Part shown: positions 1-9,500 of the stretch, piece by piece | Layout: each line of letters opens with the position of its first letter | Numbering within the stretch: the first letter of the stretch is position 1 | From: an uncultured Tateyamaria sp. | GTDB taxonomy: Bacteria; Pseudomonadota; Alphaproteobacteria; Rhodobacterales; Rhodobacteraceae | DNA length: 64,000 bases | Direction: 5' to 3' | NCBI RefSeq assembly: GCF_947503415.1 | Contig: NZ_CANNDS010000004.1 | Span: forward strand, 310,001-374,000 | Translations under genes and position numbers: made by a program | The notes under the pieces: model-generated | Database searches by the model: none | What the model saw: only the letters and a program-made list of their open reading frames with translations | What the model was told of the DNA's origin: nothing

Positions 1-408
1 CACATCTCCAAGGCTCGCGAGGAACTGCGCCATCTGCGGATCATTCGCTTCTTCCATGGGGGTAAAGCGCGTGTTCTCGACCAGGATCACCGCGTCGCTG
101 GGTTGCGCATCGATGAAGTCGCGGCTGGGACGTTCGACAAAGGTGACCGGACAGCCAAAGGCGTCCTCAAGGGCAGGGATCAGCGGCTGCAGCGACATCT
201 CGGGGTTCGGCTTGCCCTTGGGCCGTCCAAAGTGGGCCAGCAACACCGGGCTGCCGCCCTTGGCGCGGATGTCCTTGATCGTCGGTACGATCCGCTCGAT
301 CCGCGTGGCGTCGGTGACCTGACCGTTCTCCATGGGGACATTGATGTCCACGCGTGTCAGCACGCGTTTGCCTGCAAGGTCCATGTCGTCCAGCGAATTC
401 CAGCCCAT
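1..408 (-). CDS. pgk: Phosphoglycerate kinase, N-terminal 136 codons (cut by window edge)
   Basis: Cytosolic enzyme interconverting 1,3-bisphosphoglycerate plus ADP and 3-phosphoglycerate plus ATP. The minus-strand frame opens with ATG at 408 and runs off the left edge without a stop. The translation has the family N-terminus: a [12 protein letters not shown] substrate-binding segment near residue 14, then [11 protein letters not shown] near residue 58 and VTFVERP, LVENTRF further on. The family is usually about 395 aa, so roughly a third is present. It is divergent from the cyclophilin pair; the 130-base gap between them would hold both promoters, but I see no clear box there. Confidence 0.95.
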   Translation of the reverse strand, partial: MGWNSLDDMDLAGKRVLTRVDINVPMENGQVTDATRIERIVPTIKDIRAKGGSPVLLAHFGRPKGKPNPEMSLQPLIPALEDAFGCPVTFVERPSRDFIDAQPSDAVILVENTRFTPMEEANDPQMAQFLASLGDV

Positions 409-538
409 GTCGCGCACTCCTTATGTCTTGTGTATGCGCCCTTGCATCGCGGCAAATGCCGCTGCGGTCAACCACGTGTCTTGTCCCCGGCAGCCCTGCG
501 GCTTAGGTAGGTGCCCAAACCATATGGAAAGAGCACTC

Positions 539-1048
539 ATGGCCGATATCAAAGACCCCGAAAACACGATCCTGATGGAGCTGAAGGGCGGCACTGTCAC
601 CATCGAATTGCTGCCCGACGTGGCGCCGAAGCATGTCGAGCGTATGAAGGAACTTGCGCGTGCGGGCGAGTACGACAACGTGGCCTTTCACCGGGTGATC
701 GACGGGTTCATGGCGCAGACCGGTGACGTGCAGCACGGCGATATGGAAGACGGGTTCAACATCCGCATGGCCGGCACCGGCGGGTCTGACAAGCCGGACG
801 TGCCGGCCGAGTTCTCCAAGATCCCGCACGCCCGCGGCTCGCTTGGTGCGGCCCGGTCTGCCAACCCTGACAGTGCGAACTCGCAGTTCTTCATCAACTT
901 CAAGGACAATGACTTCCTGAATGGTCAGTACACCGTTTACGGTCAGGTCACCGCCGGGATGGAGCACGTGGACGCCATCACCCGCGGCGAGCCACCAGCG
1001 GAGCCGGACCGGATGATCAGCGTGAAGGTTGCCGCCGATGTGGCGTAA
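539..1048 (+). CDS. Cyclophilin-type peptidyl-prolyl isomerase, cytosolic
   Basis: Catalyses cis-trans isomerisation of X-Pro bonds during protein folding. 169 aa with the cyclophilin core: FHRVIDGFMAQTGD at about residues 50-63 (Arg52 catalytic, Gln60), then SANSQFFI and the FLNGQYTVYGQV segment. No signal peptide is visible, so it should be cytosolic. An in-frame ATG at 524 is possible, but ATG 539 is better placed behind a GGAAAGAG stretch and yields the usual N-terminus. The 3' end overlaps the start of a second cyclophilin by 11 bases, so the two are almost certainly co-transcribed. Confidence 0.93.
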   Translation: MADIKDPENTILMELKGGTVTIELLPDVAPKHVERMKELARAGEYDNVAFHRVIDGFMAQTGDVQHGDMEDGFNIRMAGTGGSDKPDVPAEFSKIPHARGSLGAARSANPDSANSQFFINFKDNDFLNGQYTVYGQVTAGMEHVDAITRGEPPAEPDRMISVKVAADVA

Positions 1049-1595
1049 CCTTTTGGCCGCAGCATTGATTGTCCCCGCCGGGACAGCCTTTGCTACCGGC
1101 ATCGAGATCGAAGTGACGGGCGAGGCCAACGGCACCATCGCCATCGACCTGCTGGAAGAGACGGCCCCACAACACGTGGACCGCATCACAGCGTTGGCCG
1201 AGGCGGGCGAGTACAATGGTGTGGCCTTTCACCGTGTGATCGACGGTTTCATGGCGCAGACGGGCGACGTGGAGTTTGGCGACACCACGGCAGAGTACGA
1301 CGCCCGCTCGGCAGGGCGGGGTGGATCGGATCAGCCTGACCTCCCAGCGGAGTTTTCGGACATTCCGTTTGAGCGTGGTGTGGTCGGCATGGCCCGGTCG
1401 CAAAGCCCCAACAGTGCCAACAGCCAATTCTTTATCATGTTCGCGCCGGGGCCGTTCCTGAACGGTCAATACACCGTTGTCGGGCGGGTCACAGATGGTT
1501 TGGACACACTTGATCAGATCAAGCGCGGGAACCCGCGGTCGGGCGCGATCACCGGTGCGCCGGATGTGATGCAGACGGTCACCGTGACCGAGTGA
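1038..1595 (+). CDS. Cyclophilin-type peptidyl-prolyl isomerase, exported
   Basis: A paralogue of the upstream cyclophilin, 185 aa from the ATG at 1038. It differs by an N-terminal signal peptide: WRN, a hydrophobic stretch, and a likely cleavage after the AFA at about residue 19, so it should act in the periplasm on secreted proteins. The core FHRVIDGFMAQTGD, SANSQFFI and FLNGQYTVVGRV segments are retained. A TTG three codons upstream could also start translation. The start overlaps the preceding gene by 11 bases, indicating translational coupling. The signal-peptide region contains a one-mismatch version (1071-1084) of the GTCCCCGCGGGGAC palindrome that also follows the stop codon. Confidence 0.92.
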   Translation: MWRNLLAAALIVPAGTAFATGIEIEVTGEANGTIAIDLLEETAPQHVDRITALAEAGEYNGVAFHRVIDGFMAQTGDVEFGDTTAEYDARSAGRGGSDQPDLPAEFSDIPFERGVVGMARSQSPNSANSQFFIMFAPGPFLNGQYTVVGRVTDGLDTLDQIKRGNPRSGAITGAPDVMQTVTVTE

Positions 1596-1600
1596 AAATC

Positions 1601-1616
1601 TGTCCCCGCGGGGACA
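1601..1616. repeat. 16-bp GC palindrome TGTCCCCGCGGGGACA
   Basis: Perfect palindrome five bases after the stop of the exported cyclophilin. The same 14-bp core GTCCCCGCGGGGAC occurs twice more in front of dctP (58463-58476 and 58488-58501). Having no loop, it fits a DNA-protein site or a dispersed repeat better than a simple terminator hairpin. Function unknown. Confidence 0.6.
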
Positions 1617-1621
1617 AAATT

Positions 1622-1650
1622 AAAGGGTGTGCAACAAGCGCGCCCTTTTT
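1622..1650 (+). terminator. Rho-independent terminator of the cyclophilin pair
   Basis: Stem AAAGGGTGTG pairs with CGCGCCCTTT (two G-U wobbles) around a 7-nt loop, with a T-run at its end. It sits 27 bases after the exported cyclophilin's stop and before the convergent MFS gene. Confidence 0.55.
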
Positions 1651-1708
1651 GCGTTTCAAGACAGAAGGTTGCGCGAAGCTCTTCACCTTTCTGGAAGGTT
1701 AACGCTGG

Positions 1709-3175
1709 TTAATTTTCCGTTACACTGCGCGTCAACCACCCGAGCCCCGCACTGATCAGAGACAACATCGTCGCAATCCAGGCGAGACCGACGAAGGCGG
1801 TGGTCATGGCGGCTGCGTGACCTTCCGTATCGCTTTCGATCCCGAAGCTCGCAGAGCCACCAGCCCCGACATACAACGCCCCAACGACGCCACCCACGGC
1901 TGCCACCGAGATCAGAGACGCCATGCGTGTCACGGCGTTGTTGATGCCTGAGGCAATGCCGGACTGCGCCTCGTCCACGGCGCCCATCACGGCGGTTGAG
2001 AGCGGGGCCACGACGGCGGACATGCCCAGACCCACGAGACACATGGCGGGCAGGATGTGGCGCCAGAAATCCTGATACGGGGCGAGTAATGCCATCGCGG
2101 CGTAGCCCGACGCCACGATGAGCGATCCGACGGTGAGAAGGGGGGCCGGGCCGATGCGGTCCGCCAATGCTCCGGCCCGACCAGACAGCAGGGAGATGAA
2201 CACGGACATCGGTGCGAAGGCGGCGGAGGCCGCGATTTCGCTGAGACCCCAGCCCGCGATGAAGGTCATGGGCATGAAGAAAAACATCATCGACAGCCCG
2301 GAATAGAGCGTGAAGGTGAGCGCATTGGCAGCTGAGAAGGGCCGGGAAGAAAACAACGACAGCGGCATCATGGGGTGGTCGCTGCGCGTCTGCGTCCAGA
2401 AGAAGACAAGCAGCAGGGCACCGCCGCCCACGAGCCACAGCGTTGCCTGCCCATCGTGATCAAGGGATGTGAGACCCCATGCAATGGCGAGCAACGCAAG
2501 CGTGGCGGTCACAGCGCCGGGGACATCAACGCGGGCATCCTTCTTGACCGGATCATCGCCCAAGTGTCGGACCAGAAGGTAGAGCGCCACGCAACCCAAT
2601 GGCAGGTTGATGGCAAAGATCCAGCGCCACATCTCGGGGCCGCCGATGGTCAGGGTCAGCCCGCCAATGATGGGCCCGGCGGCGGTGGTGACTGCCGTGG
2701 CCGAGGCCCAGATGCCGATGGCACGCCCCCGGCTTTCCCGAGGGTAGGCACGGGCAATCAATGCGAGCGAGCCGGGCACCATGATGGCGGCGCCCACGCC
2801 CTGCACGGCCCGTGCGGTAATCATGAAAAGCGGCGTTGGTGCCAACGCGCAGAACATCGACGCCGTGACAAACAGCGCAATGCCAGCGCCAAAAATACGG
2901 CCAAGGCCAAACCGATCGCCCATCGCGCCGCCCAGCAGGATGAGGGCGGAGAGCGTGAGCATATAGGCGTTGTGAATCCATTGCGCTTGCACCAGACCCG
3001 CGCCAAGGCTGTCGCGCATGGCGGGCAGGGCGATGGCCACAACGGTGCTGTCGATGATGCCGAGGGCAGAGGCGAGCACTGCGGCGACAAGAAGGTATGG
3101 TCTGCTGTGTTCGGCGCAGAAGCCTGCATGAAAAACGGGCGCCGCAGTGGTCTGGGGCGCCCGTGTTTCTGTCAT
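1709..3175 (-). CDS. MFS transporter, DHA2 (EmrB/QacA-like) drug:proton antiporter
   Basis: Inner-membrane major facilitator of 488 aa, the length usual for 14-helix DHA2 exporters. After a short hydrophilic N-terminus come IIDSTVVAIALPAM in helix 1, the motif-A loop GGAMGDRFGLGRIFG at about residue 82, and VQGVGAAIMVPGSLALI (motif C-like) near residue 128, which is typical of antiporters. ATG at 3175 was chosen because it directly precedes the conserved start. Substrate is not predictable. It ends convergently with the cyclophilin operon; a bactofilin gene lies 12 bases upstream on the same strand, so it may be co-transcribed with the bactofilin/M23 pair. Confidence 0.88.
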   Translation of the reverse strand: MTETRAPQTTAAPVFHAGFCAEHSRPYLLVAAVLASALGIIDSTVVAIALPAMRDSLGAGLVQAQWIHNAYMLTLSALILLGGAMGDRFGLGRIFGAGIALFVTASMFCALAPTPLFMITARAVQGVGAAIMVPGSLALIARAYPRESRGRAIGIWASATAVTTAAGPIIGGLTLTIGGPEMWRWIFAINLPLGCVALYLLVRHLGDDPVKKDARVDVPGAVTATLALLAIAWGLTSLDHDGQATLWLVGGGALLLVFFWTQTRSDHPMMPLSLFSSRPFSAANALTFTLYSGLSMMFFFMPMTFIAGWGLSEIAASAAFAPMSVFISLLSGRAGALADRIGPAPLLTVGSLIVASGYAAMALLAPYQDFWRHILPAMCLVGLGMSAVVAPLSTAVMGAVDEAQSGIASGINNAVTRMASLISVAAVGGVVGALYVGAGGSASFGIESDTEGHAAAMTTAFVGLAWIATMLSLISAGLGWLTRSVTEN

Positions 3176-3187
3176 GTTTACGTGACC

Positions 3188-3700
3188 TTAGCCGTTTTGC
3201 TGCGGCGGCTGGCCCGGTTGCGGTTGATGGCCCTTGGGCTTGTTGCCACCTGCGTTCAGGGGATCATCCTGACGCTGCACGGACCCTTCGAAATGGGCAC
3301 CGGATTCAATGGCAATGGTCTTGTGGATGATGTCGCCTTCGACACGCGCGGTCGAGGTCAGGCGCACCTTGAGGCCGCGCACGCGGCCCACGATGCGACC
3401 ATTGATCACGACGTCGTCGGCCACAACTTCGCCCTTGATCGTGGCGCTTTCACCGATTGTCAGCAGGTGGGCGCGAATGTCGCCTTCGACCGTGCCTTCA
3501 ACCTGAATGTCGCCGGTTGTCTTCATGTTGCCGGTGATGTGCAGGTCCGCAGACAGAATCGAGGCGGGCGGCTTGGCTTTGGGCGCGCTGGCCTTGAATT
3601 CGCTTTGCTTGGGTGCTGCGGGGGCAGGGGCGGCCGGTGCCGCAGGTTTGGCCGCATCCGTGCTGGGGCCAGGTTCGTTGATTTTGCTCTTAGAAAACAT
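3188..3700 (-). CDS. Bactofilin (polymer-forming cytoskeletal protein)
   Basis: 170 aa. A Pro/Ala-rich disordered N-terminus (to about residue 47) precedes the DUF583/bactofilin beta-helix core ILSADLHITGNMKTTGDIQV to about residue 145, then a Gly/Pro/Gln-rich tail. Bactofilins form nucleotide-free filaments at the membrane and often localise peptidoglycan hydrolases. That fits the neighbour: the start overlaps the end of an M23 peptidase gene by 11 bases, a pairing common in this order. The pair probably helps shape or localise cell-wall remodelling. Confidence 0.92.
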   Translation of the reverse strand: MFSKSKINEPGPSTDAAKPAAPAAPAPAAPKQSEFKASAPKAKPPASILSADLHITGNMKTTGDIQVEGTVEGDIRAHLLTIGESATIKGEVVADDVVINGRIVGRVRGLKVRLTSTARVEGDIIHKTIAIESGAHFEGSVQRQDDPLNAGGNKPKGHQPQPGQPPQQNG

Positions 3701-5060
3701 CGTTGGCTGCCTTGATATAGATCATCGGGTTGACGGCTTTTCCGCCGACGCGGACTTCGTAGTGCAAGTGCACACCAGTCACCCGTCCGGACGCTCCCAT
3801 ATCACCTATCCGATCCCCGCGCGAGACCTTTTGGCCAACTTTTACGCGCAAACGTGACAGGTGCGCGTACCGTGTTTCGATGCCGAACTCATGTTGAATT
3901 TTGACAAGTCGGCCATAGCCCGATTGCCAGCCTGCATGGGTCACAACCCCATCCGCCGTGGCATAAAGCGGTGTGCCGAGCGAGGCCGCGAAATCGACGC
4001 CCTTGTGCATCCGGCGACCGCCCGTTTTGGGGTCGCGGCGGAAGCCAAACGAAGATGTGAAGCGGAACGCGGATTTCACCGGTGTCGCGAACGGCGCCTT
4101 TTGCGCGGCGATGCGGTAGAGGTTCAGCGTGTCCATCTGATTGAGAAGACGGTTTGCGCGGCGCGTGTCCGGTGTGGGTTCTTCGCCCCGCGTGGAAAAG
4201 GACAGGGGCGTAAGCGGGCCGCCCTGGCCCGAGTAGCCGCGGCGCACCTGTTCGATGATCCGGTCGGTGGGCATGCCCGCGGCGCGGAACATCTTGTCCA
4301 GCGGTTCGACCGAGACGGTCATCGCCTCTTCGAGTTGGCGGAAGATCTGGTCGTTCTGTTCCCGCATCAATGCGATTTCGCCGGCCATGGCGTCGGCGGC
4401 GAGCAGCGCGTCCTGCGCGTCCAGTTCGATCTGGTCCCGTTCGGCGGCGGTTTTGGCGAGGGCGGCGGCCACGAAATCTATGGGTGCGCCACCAGAATTT
4501 GCGGCCAGGGCCGTGCCCGCCCCACCGGTTTCGACCTGTTCCTGAAGGCTGGCAAGCTGCTTTCGGGCTGCTTCGCGGTCTTTCATCGTGCCGCGCAGGG
4601 TGGCCTGGATCACCTCGATCCCGGTCTCAAGTTCGCGGCGGCGCGTCTCGGACGCCAGCAGTTCGGACTGCATGACCGAAATCTGTTCGAGGGCGGCGTT
4701 GAAGCGCTGTTGGGCGGCGATTGCCTCTTCGGCGCGGGTGTCCCTTTGCCCTGCCAGATCGTTGAGACGGGCCTGATAGGTGTCTTGATCGCGCTTGGCC
4801 TGTTCGCGGAAATTTCCAGATCCGATGCTGTCCATCAGCAGGATGGCGGTGGCGACGATGGCCCATGCCACGACAAAGGAGCTGCCCGCAAACGCAATCA
4901 GTTGGGTGCCCGGACGCAGCCGGATGAAACGGGTGTCGTTGTCCGATTTCAGAAACACGCGCCGTTCGGGAAAATAGTGCTCCAGAAGGCCGTGCCATTT
5001 AATGCCGAGGCGTGTTCGCAAAACGCTCGTCCCTTGTCCCATCCCAATGTCGACGCTCAT
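3690..5060 (-). CDS. M23 family metallopeptidase, membrane-anchored, bactofilin-linked
   Basis: Putative peptidoglycan endopeptidase or its regulator. From the ATG at 5060 it has a cytosolic stretch with FIRLRPGTQL, one transmembrane helix (FVVAWAIVATAILLMDS), a long coiled coil rich in Glu/Gln/Ala, and a C-terminal LytM/M23 domain with HKGVDFAASLGTPLYA (zinc His and Asp), GYGRLVKIQHEFG and HLHYEVRVGG. Thus the Zn ligands H-x3-D and HxH are present and it may be active. The start is uncertain: the frame is open to a TTG at 5162, with other candidates at 5042 (ATG) and 5021 (TTG, directly before the conserved RTRLGIKW). No candidate has a strong ribosome site. Confidence 0.87.
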   Translation of the reverse strand: MSVDIGMGQGTSVLRTRLGIKWHGLLEHYFPERRVFLKSDNDTRFIRLRPGTQLIAFAGSSFVVAWAIVATAILLMDSIGSGNFREQAKRDQDTYQARLNDLAGQRDTRAEEAIAAQQRFNAALEQISVMQSELLASETRRRELETGIEVIQATLRGTMKDREAARKQLASLQEQVETGGAGTALAANSGGAPIDFVAAALAKTAAERDQIELDAQDALLAADAMAGEIALMREQNDQIFRQLEEAMTVSVEPLDKMFRAAGMPTDRIIEQVRRGYSGQGGPLTPLSFSTRGEEPTPDTRRANRLLNQMDTLNLYRIAAQKAPFATPVKSAFRFTSSFGFRRDPKTGGRRMHKGVDFAASLGTPLYATADGVVTHAGWQSGYGRLVKIQHEFGIETRYAHLSRLRVKVGQKVSRGDRIGDMGASGRVTGVHLHYEVRVGGKAVNPMIYIKAANDVF

Positions 5061-5196
5061 ATCCCCCAACACGGCGCCTTGGGACCTGTGCATAAAGTCG
5101 CGGGGCTTTGGCGGCAAGCCTTCGGTGAACATCTGTTCAAAAACGGTGCTGAAAAGCGTCAAATTGGCGGAAAACCGCGCATATTCTCCATACGGA

Positions 5197-6006
5197 TCAG
5201 TCTGCTACGGCGAGGGGCCAGTAGAAATCCGGGGGCAGGCCCGCCTCGGCCCGTTTCTCTTCGTTGAAGGGGGGTTTGAGGGGGCTGTGGAAGTAGCGTT
5301 GCACCAGTGCGTGGAACGCCTCCTTGGGGTCGAGGTTGTCGCGACCGCACATGAAATGGAGCCACTTGGAGCCATAGGCCACGTGGGCCACTTCCTCGGC
5401 ATAGATCGTCTCGAGTGCTGCGACGGCGCTGTCCGCGCCCGCTTTGCGAAACACGTCGATCATGCCTGGCGTGACGTCGAGCCCGCGCGCTTCGAGCACC
5501 ATGGGCACCACGGCCAGACGTCCCATGAAATCGTCAGCAGTGTCTTCGGCGGCACGCCACATGCCTGCGTGGGCCGGGAGCGCGCCGTAATGGCTGCCCA
5601 ACTCTTCAAGGCAGTCGCACATCAGGTTGAAATGCTTGGATTCTTCGTCGGCGGCTTTCACCCAGTCATCGTAGAAGCCCATGGGCATGGGCACGTGGGT
5701 GAAGCGGGCGATGATGTCCCAGTGCAGGTCGACGGCGTTCAACTCGATATGCGCGACGGCATGGAGCAGCGCGATGCGGCCCTGCGGGCTGCCGGGGCGG
5801 CGGCGTGGTACGTCGCGGGGGCTGAGAAGCTCTGGCTTTGCGGGCCGCGCCGGGTGCAGGGGCGGGGTGGCGGTGCCGATCTCGGGCGCCGCACCACCCT
5901 CGCGGGCGGCGCGCCATTCGGCGGCCAGTTTGCGCGACAGGGCCGTCTTTTCCCGACCATCGCCGGTGCGCAGAACCGCGTCCGCCATCTGCGCCAGTGG
6001 CATCAT
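5197..6006 (-). CDS. Ferritin-like domain protein (DUF455)
   Basis: 269 aa from the ATG at 6006 (a second ATG follows at once). The DUF455 family has a ferritin-like four-helix bundle; the expected Glu/His pairs are visible in HAVAHIELNAVDL, ADEESKHFNLM and ETIYAEEVAHVAYGSKW. Its reaction is not established; a di-iron role is an inference from the fold. It begins two bases after the bcp stop codon, so it is co-transcribed with a peroxiredoxin, which is consistent with oxidative or iron-related housekeeping. Confidence 0.88.
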   Translation of the reverse strand: MMPLAQMADAVLRTGDGREKTALSRKLAAEWRAAREGGAAPEIGTATPPLHPARPAKPELLSPRDVPRRRPGSPQGRIALLHAVAHIELNAVDLHWDIIARFTHVPMPMGFYDDWVKAADEESKHFNLMCDCLEELGSHYGALPAHAGMWRAAEDTADDFMGRLAVVPMVLEARGLDVTPGMIDVFRKAGADSAVAALETIYAEEVAHVAYGSKWLHFMCGRDNLDPKEAFHALVQRYFHSPLKPPFNEEKRAEAGLPPDFYWPLAVAD

Positions 6007-6008
6007 GA

Positions 6009-6470
6009 TCAGAGCGCTTTCACGGCGGCCAGCACAGCCTCGGCATGGCCGGGCACCTTCACCTTGGGCCACGCCATCGCGACGTTGCCATGCGCGTCAA
6101 TCAGGTAGGTGGTGCGTTCGATGCCCATGTACTTCTTGCCGTACATGTTCTTTTCCTTCCACACCCCGTAATCCTCGCAGACCGAGCCGTTTTCGTCCGA
6201 TAAAAGACCAACGGACAGCTCGCGTTTCTTGGCGAATTTGGCGTGGCTGGCGACGCTGTCTTTCGAGATGCCGAAAATCTTTGCGCCCGCTGCCTCGAAT
6301 TCTGAAAGATTTTCCGAGAAGGCGATGGATTCCTTGGTACATCCCGGCGTGTCATCGCGTGGGTAGAAATAAATCACGACAGGCCCACCTTGCAGAGCCG
6401 ACAGGGTAACGTCATTGCCATCGGCATCTGGCAAGGTGAAATCAGGAGCGGGTGAGGCGATATCCAGCAT
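6009..6470 (-). CDS. bcp: Thioredoxin-dependent peroxiredoxin, Bcp/PrxQ type
   Basis: Reduces peroxides with electrons from thioredoxin or another thiol donor. 153 aa, normal length. The active-site segment FYPRDDTPGCTKES places the peroxidatic cysteine at Cys44, with Thr41 and Pro42 in the usual TPGC motif. The resolving cysteine found five residues later in E. coli Bcp is absent (Ile49); the only other Cys is in SVCEDYG around residue 97, so this is an atypical resolver or a 1-Cys enzyme. It leads a two-gene unit with the DUF455 gene and is divergent from the AsmA-like gene. Confidence 0.93.
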   Translation of the reverse strand: MLDIASPAPDFTLPDADGNDVTLSALQGGPVVIYFYPRDDTPGCTKESIAFSENLSEFEAAGAKIFGISKDSVASHAKFAKKRELSVGLLSDENGSVCEDYGVWKEKNMYGKKYMGIERTTYLIDAHGNVAMAWPKVKVPGHAEAVLAAVKAL

Positions 6471-6542
6471 TATTCGACCTTTTCGTCAGACTTGGGAAAG
6501 TTGTGACTGGCATGATAGGGCTGAGCGGACAAGAATAAAGAT

Positions 6543-9500
6543 GTGAGCAGTGCAGACCCCATAACGGACCCGCCGCGTCGGCGGAAGAAAAGCCTGTGGC
6601 GTCGCCTTGGGCTGAACAGCCTGTTCTTCAGCCTGTTCTTCAGCCTGTTCCTTGCCGTTGTCGTGGGCGCTGCAATCTATGTTTTGATCGGTCGCCCGGT
6701 GGCGGCACCCGAGTGGTTGCGTGACCGGATCGAGCTGCGCGCAGGTGAAGCGTTGGGGGCGGCATCTCTGCGCTTTGACGCGCTTGATCTGATGGTCGAG
6801 GACAACACCAAGCCACGCGTGCGCATGACCAATGTGCAACTCCTGAACGATGCCGGGGCCGAGATTGTCGGCTTTTCCGAAATGCGGATCGGCCTGTCCG
6901 TTGCTGATCTGGCAAGGGGCCAGTTTCGACCGACCGAGATTGGTGTGACCGGGGTTTTTGCCAAGTTGCGGCGCGAAATCGATGGTTCGGTCCTGCTGTC
7001 GGGTGGTCTGGACCTGACTGCGCCCACGCAACAGGCCGCAACATTCGCCCAATTGATCGAGGGGCTTGATGATCTGATCACCGTGCCCGGCCTGTCGGCG
7101 TTGACGGGTGCGGACATACAAGCGCTGACCCTGCGGATCGAGGATGTGCGATCGGCGCGCGCGTGGACGATTGATGGCGGGCGTCTGCGCCTGAACCGCG
7201 ACGGGGACGCGTTGCGCATCACGTCGGACCTTGCGCTGCTGAGCGGTGGACAGGGTGTTGCCACGCTTGAGGCCAATTACGAGAGCCGGGTGGGCGAGTC
7301 AGCCGCCACGTTTGGCGTGCTGGTCAATGACGTGGATTCGAGCGACATCGCCACGCTCGCACCGGCCTTTGCCTGGCTGGATGTGTTGCGCGCGCCCATT
7401 TCGGGCGCGGTACGTGGTGTTTTCGGTGTCGATGGCACGCTGGCCCCCGTAAATGTCGCCCTGAACATTGGTGCGGGCGTGATCCAGCCTACGGACGCAA
7501 CCCGGCCCGTGCCGTTTGCCTCTGCGCGCAGCTATTTCAGCTATGATCCCAATGACACGGTGCTGATCTTTGACGAATTGTCGGTCGAAAGCGCCTGGAT
7601 CACAGCGCAGATCGATGGGCAGGCGGTGCTGGGTCTGGACGATCAGGGCGGGCTGGCCGATCTGGTGGGCCAGTTCAGCGCCTCGTCGCTGAGCGCCAAC
7701 CCGGATGGCCTGTATCCCGAGCCTGTGGTGATGGAGGCGGCCCAGCTGGATTTCCGCCTGACACTTGATCCGTTCCGCCTGGATGTGGGGCAGGCGCTGT
7801 TTCAGGATCAGGGGCAGGATTTGATTGCCCGTGGTGCATTGCTGGCAGCGTCCGAGGGCTGGCGTTACGAGGTTGACGCGCAGATGGCTGGCATGCTGCC
7901 CGAACGGTTGCTTGAGCTGTGGCCCGACCGTTTTGCGCCCAAGGCGCGGACATGGGTGCTGACCAACCTGCTGGACGGCTACATGCGTGATCTGGATTTT
8001 GCCTTGCGTGATGGTCCGACCACCCAGCCGGTGATTTATGCGGGTTTCGCCTATGAAGGGGCCAAAGTCCGCTATCTCAAGACGATGCCACCGGTCGAGG
8101 AGGCGCGGGGCAGTGCCAGCCTGCTCGACAACCGCTTTGTGGTGTCCGTGGATCAGGGCAGTGTGCCGGCCCCTCTTGGTGGTCGCATCAATGTGGGCGG
8201 ATCATCCTTCATCATTCCCGATATCAGTGCGCGCGATGGTGTGCCTGCGGTCGTCCGTCTGCAGACCGATGGCACCGTGACTGCGGGCTTGTCCTTGCTG
8301 GATTTGCCGCCCCTGAATGTGATGGAGCGTGCCGGTCTGTCGCCCAGTCTGGCCGACGGGCGCATTCAGGCGGCGGGCACGCTGGCCTTTCCCATGAAGA
8401 AGGGCACCACACCGTCGGATGTGGTGTATGACGCGACGGGCACGGCCCGCGATGTGCTGAGCACCACCCTGATCGAAGGCCGTCAACTGGCGGCAGACAC
8501 CTTGCGTGTTGTCGCCTCGCAGACCGGGGTTGCGGTGTCGGGTGCGGGCACGCTCGATGGGGTTCCGTTTGATGTGACATGGGCCCAGCCCTTGGGTCGT
8601 GGTGGTCCGCAGCCCAGTTCCGTCACCGGTACGATCGAGCTGTCGGAACGGACCATTGATGCGTTTGACCTTGGCCTGCCGGATGGGTTGGTGTCGGGGC
8701 GCGGGACCGGTGACATCAGAATAGAATTGCCGGTGGGGGATGGTGCCCCGTCCTTTGCGCTGTCCACGAATTTACAGGGCGTGCGTTTGTCATCGCCACC
8801 CCTTGGCTGGTCGAAGCCTGCGGGATCGACTGCGGCCCTGTCGTTGAATGGCGTGCTGGGCGATGCGCCGCGTGTGGACAATCTGGTTCTGGACGCACCC
8901 GGCCTGAAGGCCCAAGGGGCCATCACCACCAATCCGAATGGTGGTCTCGGTCGCGCGACCTTTAGTTCGGTGCGGGTGGGCAATTGGATGAATGGCCCCG
9001 TTGATCTTGTGGGTCGTGGCCGTGGAGCGGCCCCCGCCGTTCTGGTGCGCGGCGGCACGCTGGACCTGCGAGAGGCGGATTTCGGTGGCTCCGGTTCCGG
9101 CACGGGGGGACAGCAGGGGGGCGGACCGCTGACCCTGAAGCTGGACCGTTTGCAGATCACGGACACCATCGCGCTGGACGGCTTGTCCGGTGAGTTCAAC
9201 ATGGCGCGGGGCCTTGATGGTGCGTTCACCGCGCGTGTGAACGGCGGCACGCCCATCCGCGGGCAGGTGTTGCCGCAGAACGGGCGCAGCGCGATCCGCG
9301 TCACCTCGGCCGATGCGGGCGGTGTTGCGGCGTCAGCCGGGATTTTGAAACAGGCGCGGGGAGGGTCCTTGTCCTTGACCCTGTTGCCCGTGGGTGCGGC
9401 GAGCTTTGACGGCACGCTGAACGTTGAAGAGACGCGCGTGCAGGATGCGCCAGCCATTGCGGCCCTGCTCAATGCGTTGAGCGTTGTGGGCCTGTTGGAG

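Noticed and set aside
1699..1712. CtrA-like TTAA...TTAA site
   Set aside because: The spacing is six rather than the seven bases of the CtrA consensus, and it lies at the 3' end of an MFS gene.
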